The notes beneath the pieces are model-generated. The model searched no databases, was not told where the DNA came from, and saw only the letters and a list, made by a program, of their open reading frames with translations. From Bacillota bacterium (lineage in GTDB: Bacteria > Bacillota > Clostridia > Christensenellales > SZUA-584), in assembly GCA_023436525.1 (NCBI GenBank), contig JAEZIW010000139.1, forward strand, positions 1-18,716: a stretch of DNA of 18,716 bases, read 5' to 3'. Each line of letters begins with the position of its first letter. Within the stretch, counting starts at the first letter, position 1. Made by a program: the position numbers and the translations under genes. Shown here piece after piece: positions 14,782 through 18,716 of the stretch.

Positions 14782-15848
14782 GCTCGTCCTCCCCTTTTCA
14801 TACGGTACACATACGCCAGCACTTCCGCTACGGCTTTATACATGTCCTCGGGAACCTCGTCCCCCACCTCACAAAAGAAGTAAAGCGCCTGTGCAAGCGG
14901 TTTATTCTCCACAATCTGCACATTCTCTTCCTTTGCTTTTTCTTTTATCTTCTGCGCCAGATAGTCCTTGCCTTTGGCAATCACCACCGGCGCGGTGCTT
15001 TTGCCTTCTTTGTATTCAAGCGCCACCGCGTAATGCGTCGGATTGGTAATCACCACATCCGCATCCTTCACGGCCTGCACCATGCGCATACGGCTCATCT
15101 GCCGCTGCTTCTGTGAAATTCGGCCTTTAATCTGCGGATTGCCTTCGGTCAGCTTGTATTCGTCCTTGATCTCCTGCTTGGTCATCATGAGATCCTTGTT
15201 GTATTTCCACCGCTGATACATATAATCGAACGGTGCGAATATCGCAAACGCAATCGCAAGATTGAATGAGGTCGAGATGATGATATCCACAAAATTTGCG
15301 ATAGCCACCGCAACATCCTGCCCCATCAGGCCTTTGAACTCGTCCATGTGCACCTGATAATCGTTGTAGGCCACCACGACCAAAATCGTTATCTTGATGA
15401 TGGATTTCACCAGATCAAGCAGCGTCCTTGTGGAAAAAATCCGTTTGAAGCCCGACATCGGATTGATACGGTCAAATTTCGGAGCCAGCGCTTTGGTGGT
15501 AAATATAAACCCCGACTGAATCACGTTGGTGACCACACCGGCCACGAAAGCCGCAATCAGCAGCGGCGCAATGATGCCGATGAACATAATCATCGCATCG
15601 CCGTACATCTTCATCGCAGAAGCGATGTCGAAGGTGTCTGGCGAACTCATCGTAAAAAAATACCGCAGCAGATCTTTTATATTTTCAACCATCGTCGGGC
15701 CGAAAATTGACAGCACACCGAACAGCACGAGCAGCGTCAAAGCCGTATTGACCTCGACGCTTTTGAATATTTGCCCCTTCTCCCTCGCTTCTCGCTTTCG
15801 TTTCGGGGTGGCTTTTTCCGTCTTTTCCCCCGTCGACTGCGGGCTCAT
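14778..15848 (-). CDS. flhB: FlhB, export substrate-specificity switch
   Basis: 356 residues. Four hydrophobic segments (roughly 35-55, 80-110, 145-170 and 185-210) are followed by a cytoplasmic domain with the autocleavage motif NPTH at 269-272, intact. Cleavage between Asn and Pro switches export from rod and hook to filament proteins. The start MSPQSTGEKTEKATPKRKRE with its basic, Lys-rich run is typical. ATGA overlap with the end of fliR. FlhB in some Clostridia is fused to FliR; here they are separate, but share four bases. Confidence 0.97.
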   Translation of the reverse strand: MSPQSTGEKTEKATPKRKREAREKGQIFKSVEVNTALTLLVLFGVLSIFGPTMVENIKDLLRYFFTMSSPDTFDIASAMKMYGDAMIMFIGIIAPLLIAAFVAGVVTNVIQSGFIFTTKALAPKFDRINPMSGFKRIFSTRTLLDLVKSIIKITILVVVAYNDYQVHMDEFKGLMGQDVAVAIANFVDIIISTSFNLAIAFAIFAPFDYMYQRWKYNKDLMMTKQEIKDEYKLTEGNPQIKGRISQKQRQMSRMRMVQAVKDADVVITNPTHYAVALEYKEGKSTAPVVIAKGKDYLAQKIKEKAKEENVQIVENKPLAQALYFFCEVGDEVPEDMYKAVAEVLAYVYRMKRGGRA

Positions 15849-16630
15849 GGCGCAAGCCCCGAAATCATCTGATCAATGGCCCCAAACATGCGCTCAAACA
15901 GCACATCGGAAAAAGACACGAAGACCGGCAAAATAATAAACAGCATCATCAGCCCCAGCACGATTTTCAGCGGAATACCCACCACAAATATATTCATCTG
16001 CGGCACCGCCCGCACAATAAACCCGAGCGCCACTTCGCCGAGCAGCCCGGATGCTATAAGCGGCAGCGCCACGCTCACCGCCAAAACAAACGACAGTGAA
16101 AATATCTCAACCGCCGTCAGCCCCAGCAGAGGATTCAGCGCCACCTGCCCCACCGGTATGTGGTTGAAGGAGGCAATCAGCATCCTGATGAGGTGCAGAT
16201 GGCCGTTTACACCGAAGAACGTGGTCAGCAGAATGATATTGAACAAATTACCGCTGACCGGCACGCTGATGTTTGAGTTCACGTCAAACACGTTCACCAT
16301 GCCAAAACCCATCTGCATGTCCATAATGAGCCCGGCCGTCTGCACCGCCGAAAAGAACAGCGTGGTCACATACCCCAGCACCAGCCAGAAAAGCAGCTCC
16401 TTTATGCACATGAAGCTAAATTCGAGCACGCCGCTGTAAGCTGCCGGTTTTACTGACGGGTCTGCCGCAAACACGGCATACGCAATCACCATACAGAAAA
16501 CAATTTTAACGATGTTGGGTAGCGCTTTTCTGCCGAATATGGGTGAAGCCATAAGCAGCGAGCTCACCCGGAGCAGTATGAGTATGAAATAATCGATATT
16601 GGCCGTTACCGAACCGAGCACTTGTTCCAT
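15845..16630 (-). CDS. fliR: FliR, export gate membrane protein
   Basis: 261 residues, almost wholly hydrophobic with about six membrane segments. Family landmarks include SSLLMASPIFGRKALPNIVK (about 25-44), MDMQMGFGMVNVFDVNSN (about 103-120) and the LPLIASGLLGEVALGFIVRA segment near 188-207. One copy combines with FliP and FliQ into the export gate core. The ATG lies two bases after the fliQ stop; no Shine-Dalgarno stands out, so translation probably depends on fliQ. Confidence 0.96.
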   Translation of the reverse strand: MEQVLGSVTANIDYFILILLRVSSLLMASPIFGRKALPNIVKIVFCMVIAYAVFAADPSVKPAAYSGVLEFSFMCIKELLFWLVLGYVTTLFFSAVQTAGLIMDMQMGFGMVNVFDVNSNISVPVSGNLFNIILLTTFFGVNGHLHLIRMLIASFNHIPVGQVALNPLLGLTAVEIFSLSFVLAVSVALPLIASGLLGEVALGFIVRAVPQMNIFVVGIPLKIVLGLMMLFIILPVFVSFSDVLFERMFGAIDQMISGLAP

Positions 16631-16632
16631 CG

Positions 16633-16902
16633 TTATTTCAGCATCGTATCCACATAACCGTACATACGGTGGGTGAAATCCGTCAGATTTGTCAGCATCA
16701 TGCCCCCGAAAACGAGCAGCACGATCAATATAGCCACGATTTTGGGCACAAACGCAAGCGTCTGTTCATTGATCTGCGTTGTAGCCTGAAATATCGATAT
16801 GATAAGACCCACCACCATCGCCACTATCAGTATGGGCGCGGAAACGGTGATGATTGTCATCACACCGTCCTGCATCACGGTAATGACCTGTGCTTGCTCC
16901 AC
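16633..16902 (-). CDS. fliQ: FliQ, export gate membrane protein
   Basis: 89 residues with two membrane segments (about 15-38 and 50-73), the normal size. The segment LIISIFQATTQINEQTLAFV with PKIVAIL following is characteristic of FliQ. Part of the FliP5-FliQ4-FliR1 gate. Start is GTG, set by AAGGAGG 9 bases upstream, in the 48-base gap after fliP. Confidence 0.96.
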   Translation of the reverse strand: MEQAQVITVMQDGVMTIITVSAPILIVAMVVGLIISIFQATTQINEQTLAFVPKIVAILIVLLVFGGMMLTNLTDFTHRMYGYVDTMLK

Positions 16903-16950
16903 CCTTCACAACCTCCTTTGCCGGGCTTAACGATTCGCCGTTTAAATCCA

Positions 16951-17766
16951 CTAGCCGAAGCTGGATACAAGCGTTTGAACAGTCAGCATCCACCCATCCA
17001 CCAGCACAAACAGCAGCACCTTAAACGGCAGCGATATCACAATAGGCGGCAGCATCATCATGCCCATCGCCATCAGCACGCTGGCCACAATCATGTCGAG
17101 CACAATAAACGGTATGTACAGCAGAAAACCGATCTGAAACCCGCGTTTGATTTCGCTGGTGATAAAAGCGGGAATAAGTGCGGTGTTGGATACATCCTCC
17201 ACCTTCTCAATATCCTTATCAGCGTCGGACACGGAAATAAAGTAGTCCAAATCGCTTTTGTATGTTTGCTTAAACATAAAATCTCTGACCGGCTCCATCG
17301 CGCGTTCAAACGCTTCGTCCTCACTGATCCGGTTCTCTATATACGGCTGATAGGCATTCACGTTGATATCATTAATAACCGGTGACATCACAAAAAACGT
17401 TAAAAACAGTGCCAGCCCGATTAATACCTGATTGGGCGGCATCTGCTGCAGGCCAAGGCCGTTTCTGACCAACGACAGCACGATGATGATGCGCGGGAAG
17501 CATGTGAACATAATGAGAACAGACGGCAGCAGCGACAATATCGTGAGCAGCAGCACAATGTCCACCGTGTCGCTGCGGTCGCCAAACAGCCCGCCGAGCA
17601 CCCCTTTGTCGGTATCTGTGCCTGTACTGTCCGTACCGGCAATCGCACTGCAGCCGGCCAGGAGCACAACAAGAGACAGACACAGCACCACCACAAGCCA
17701 TATTTTCATTTTTAACCGACGACGCCGCCGTTTTGGAAGCGGCGGCTGTGCGACAAGATTATTCAT
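16951..17766 (-). CDS. fliP: FliP, export gate membrane protein with a lipoprotein-like leader
   Basis: 271 residues from the chosen start. Export gate component; conserved parts include SLLPSVLIMFTCFPRIIIVL, RNGLGLQQMPPNQVLIGLAL and, near the C-terminus, PFKVLLFVLVDGWMLTVQTL. The start at 17766 is preceded by GAGGA, 5 bases away, and overlaps the fliO stop by 8 bases; the open frame continues to 17784. The N-terminus is odd: NNLVAQPPLPKRRRRRLK, a hydrophobic stretch and then LLAGC, a good lipobox, with polar residues after it. Known FliP proteins have a cleaved signal peptide, but a lipobox is not usual. A second Met at 17709 would start the signal directly but lacks a ribosome binding site. 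Confidence 0.95.
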   Translation of the reverse strand: MNNLVAQPPLPKRRRRRLKMKIWLVVVLCLSLVVLLAGCSAIAGTDSTGTDTDKGVLGGLFGDRSDTVDIVLLLTILSLLPSVLIMFTCFPRIIIVLSLVRNGLGLQQMPPNQVLIGLALFLTFFVMSPVINDINVNAYQPYIENRISEDEAFERAMEPVRDFMFKQTYKSDLDYFISVSDADKDIEKVEDVSNTALIPAFITSEIKRGFQIGFLLYIPFIVLDMIVASVLMAMGMMMLPPIVISLPFKVLLFVLVDGWMLTVQTLVSSFG

Positions 17767-18262
17767 TCGGTTCCTCATTGTCATGGGTTTTTGCGTTTTT
17801 TCGTCTTTCTATCGCGCGCGTTATCTGATCGATATAGTCGTTCTCAACGGCATCGGGCGGTTCAGAAGATTTGCTTTTCCGCTGCCTTTCCTCCCGTCTT
17901 GCTTTGGCAAGCACATCCGGCGCTTTTCGCGCATTCGATAAAATTTCGGCAAACTTAGACAGTGCACCCTGGGCAGTGTTTTTGGGCTGTTCTTCGGCTG
18001 CCGGTGCTTCACCCACATCCACTTCCCCAAGTGAACTGATGTTTTGATTGGTCACACCAATCAGCATGCTTTTGTCGCCCACCTTTACCACCATCAGCAT
18101 CTTATCCTTGGCGATGCCCATACGGTCAAGAACGACGATATGCCTGCTTTTCATTATGTGTCTTGCTTTTCCCGATAGATATTTGGTCGTAAAATAAGCC
18201 GCAATCAGAACGGCTACCATAACGAGAATATAAAAAAGTGCAGACCCGAAACTGTCCCCCAT
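17759..18262 (-). CDS. fliO: FliO, export gate assembly factor
   Basis: 167 residues, FliO/FliZ family: a single N-terminal membrane helix (about 8-30, FYILVMVAVLIAAYFTTKYL), a small beta-rich domain (IVVLDRMGIAKDKMLMVVKV, then GVTNQNISSLGEVD), and a long charged C-terminal tail (about 85-167). FliO stabilises FliP during gate assembly; the gene directly precedes fliP as expected. The family is poorly conserved, so position counts. AAAGGGG lies 6 bases before the ATG. A 73-base gap separates it from fliE, where fliF and following genes would be expected in most relatives. Confidence 0.92.
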   Translation of the reverse strand: MGDSFGSALFYILVMVAVLIAAYFTTKYLSGKARHIMKSRHIVVLDRMGIAKDKMLMVVKVGDKSMLIGVTNQNISSLGEVDVGEAPAAEEQPKNTAQGALSKFAEILSNARKAPDVLAKARREERQRKSKSSEPPDAVENDYIDQITRAIERRKNAKTHDNEEPNE

Positions 18263-18335
18263 GAGATACCCCTTTCAGTCTACACTTTAATAACCCATAT
18301 TAAAATATGTGAAACAGATTTTATACTTCCAGAAA

Positions 18336-18626
18336 TTACACCTGCATGTTCATAACCTGATTGTAGGCATTGACCACTTTGTTTCTGATTTGTATCGCAA
18401 GCTCGAGTGCCAGCTCCGCTTTCTGAGATTCGATAAGCGGCGTGTGCAGGTCGTCCGTCTCGCCGGTCAGCAGCGCGGCATTTTGATCCTGCGATATGCT
18501 TTCCGACTCTTTTGCGTTATTGATTGCGTCGTTTAAAATGTCTGTAAAGCTGCTTTCTCCTTGCGTTTTGCCGGTGCTGCCGATTGAGCCGAGCCCGGTT
18601 ACACCGCTGATTCCACTGATCTGCAT
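18336..18626 (-). CDS. fliE: FliE, basal body protein linking MS ring and rod
   Basis: 96 residues, a normal FliE length. The C-terminal half carries the family signature: ESQKAELALELAIQIRNKVV with NAYNQVMNMQV at the end (about 67-96). The N-terminal part is Gly/Ser rich and likely flexible. FliE joins the membrane MS ring to the proximal rod. AGAGGTGAT lies before the ATG; it follows flgC by 16 bases, the usual flgB-flgC-fliE order. The next gene is fliO, not fliF. Confidence 0.97.
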   Translation of the reverse strand: MQISGISGVTGLGSIGSTGKTQGESSFTDILNDAINNAKESESISQDQNAALLTGETDDLHTPLIESQKAELALELAIQIRNKVVNAYNQVMNMQV

Positions 18627-18642
18627 ATCAAATCACCTCTTT

Positions 18643-18716
18643 CTAGCCGCTGATTTCCAGAGCCTTTATCGCCATGCTCTTGGTGGCGTTAAGCGCCGTA
18701 ACATTCGCTTCATATG
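18643..18716 (-). CDS. flgC: FlgC, proximal rod protein, C-terminal end only
   Basis: The last 23 codons are in the window and translate to YEANVTALNATKSMAIKALE then ISG and a TAG stop. This is the typical C-terminus of the proximal rod protein FlgC. The gene begins outside the window. Its place before fliE agrees with the usual flgB-flgC-fliE start of the early flagellar operon. Confidence 0.93.
   Translation of the reverse strand, partial: YEANVTALNATKSMAIKALEISG

Noticed and set aside
18263..18335. Promoter or terminator in the fliE-fliO gap, including TAAA followed after 15 bases by TTTAATAT and the palindrome CATATT-AA-AATATG (18296-18309).
   Set aside because: The -10 matches sigma-D at only half the positions, and the hairpin is short, AT-only and without a U-tract.
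1..18716. A defence system, prophage, transposon or CRISPR array.
   Set aside because: Every recognised gene belongs to flagellar structure, export or regulation; no integrase, transposase, spaced direct-repeat array or att-like pair was seen.

Overview
This window is a flagellar gene cluster from a Gram-positive, low-to-moderate GC bacterium, most likely a member of the Clostridia. The evidence is gene content and order: a fliW-csrA pair beside flagellin, a yvyF-flgM-flgN-flgK-flgL block, flhO/flhP rod genes, a SwrB-like gene after sigD, and strong AAGGAGG-type ribosome binding sites. I cannot name a genus from the sequence. I found no transposon, CRISPR array, tRNA or rRNA gene, and no defence system.

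Layout. (1) 1-2072, plus strand: two tandem flagellin genes, the first cut by the window edge. Each is followed by its own intrinsic terminator. The second has a good sigma-D promoter and a 103-base leader carrying three ANGGA motifs, the third overlapping the Shine-Dalgarno sequence, as expected for CsrA control. (2) 2073-2641: a non-coding stretch of about 570 bases between two converging terminators. It is rich in inverted and direct repeats and I could not identify it. (3) 8550-2682, minus strand: a late flagellar operon flhO-flhP-yvyF-flgM-flgN-flgK-flgL-fliW-csrA, preceded by a near-consensus sigma-D promoter at 8613-8640. (4) 18716-8646, minus strand: the early (export and regulation) operon, read as flgC (end only), fliE, fliO, fliP, fliQ, fliR, flhB, flhA, flhF, flhG, a PilZ gene, sigD and a swrB-like gene. 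Most junctions overlap or nearly touch.

How the parts work together. The early operon makes the export gate (FliP/Q/R, FlhB, FlhA, FliO), the placement GTPase/ATPase pair FlhF/FlhG, a c-di-GMP sensor (PilZ) and sigma-D. Sigma-D then transcribes the late operon and flagellin. FlgM holds sigma-D in check until it is exported; FlgN is the chaperone for FlgK and FlgL. FliW and CsrA close a second, translational loop on flagellin: CsrA should block the flagellin leader until FliW captures it. All components of both checkpoints, and a likely target promoter and leader, lie within these 18.7 kb.

Oddities: fliE is followed directly by fliO, so the fliF-to-fliN block usual between them is absent, as are the che genes usual between flhG and sigD. 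FliP begins with a lipoprotein-like signal sequence. The two flagellins are mosaics of identical and divergent blocks. Starts of SigD, the SwrB-like protein and FliP were moved inward from the longest open frame on ribosome-binding-site evidence.
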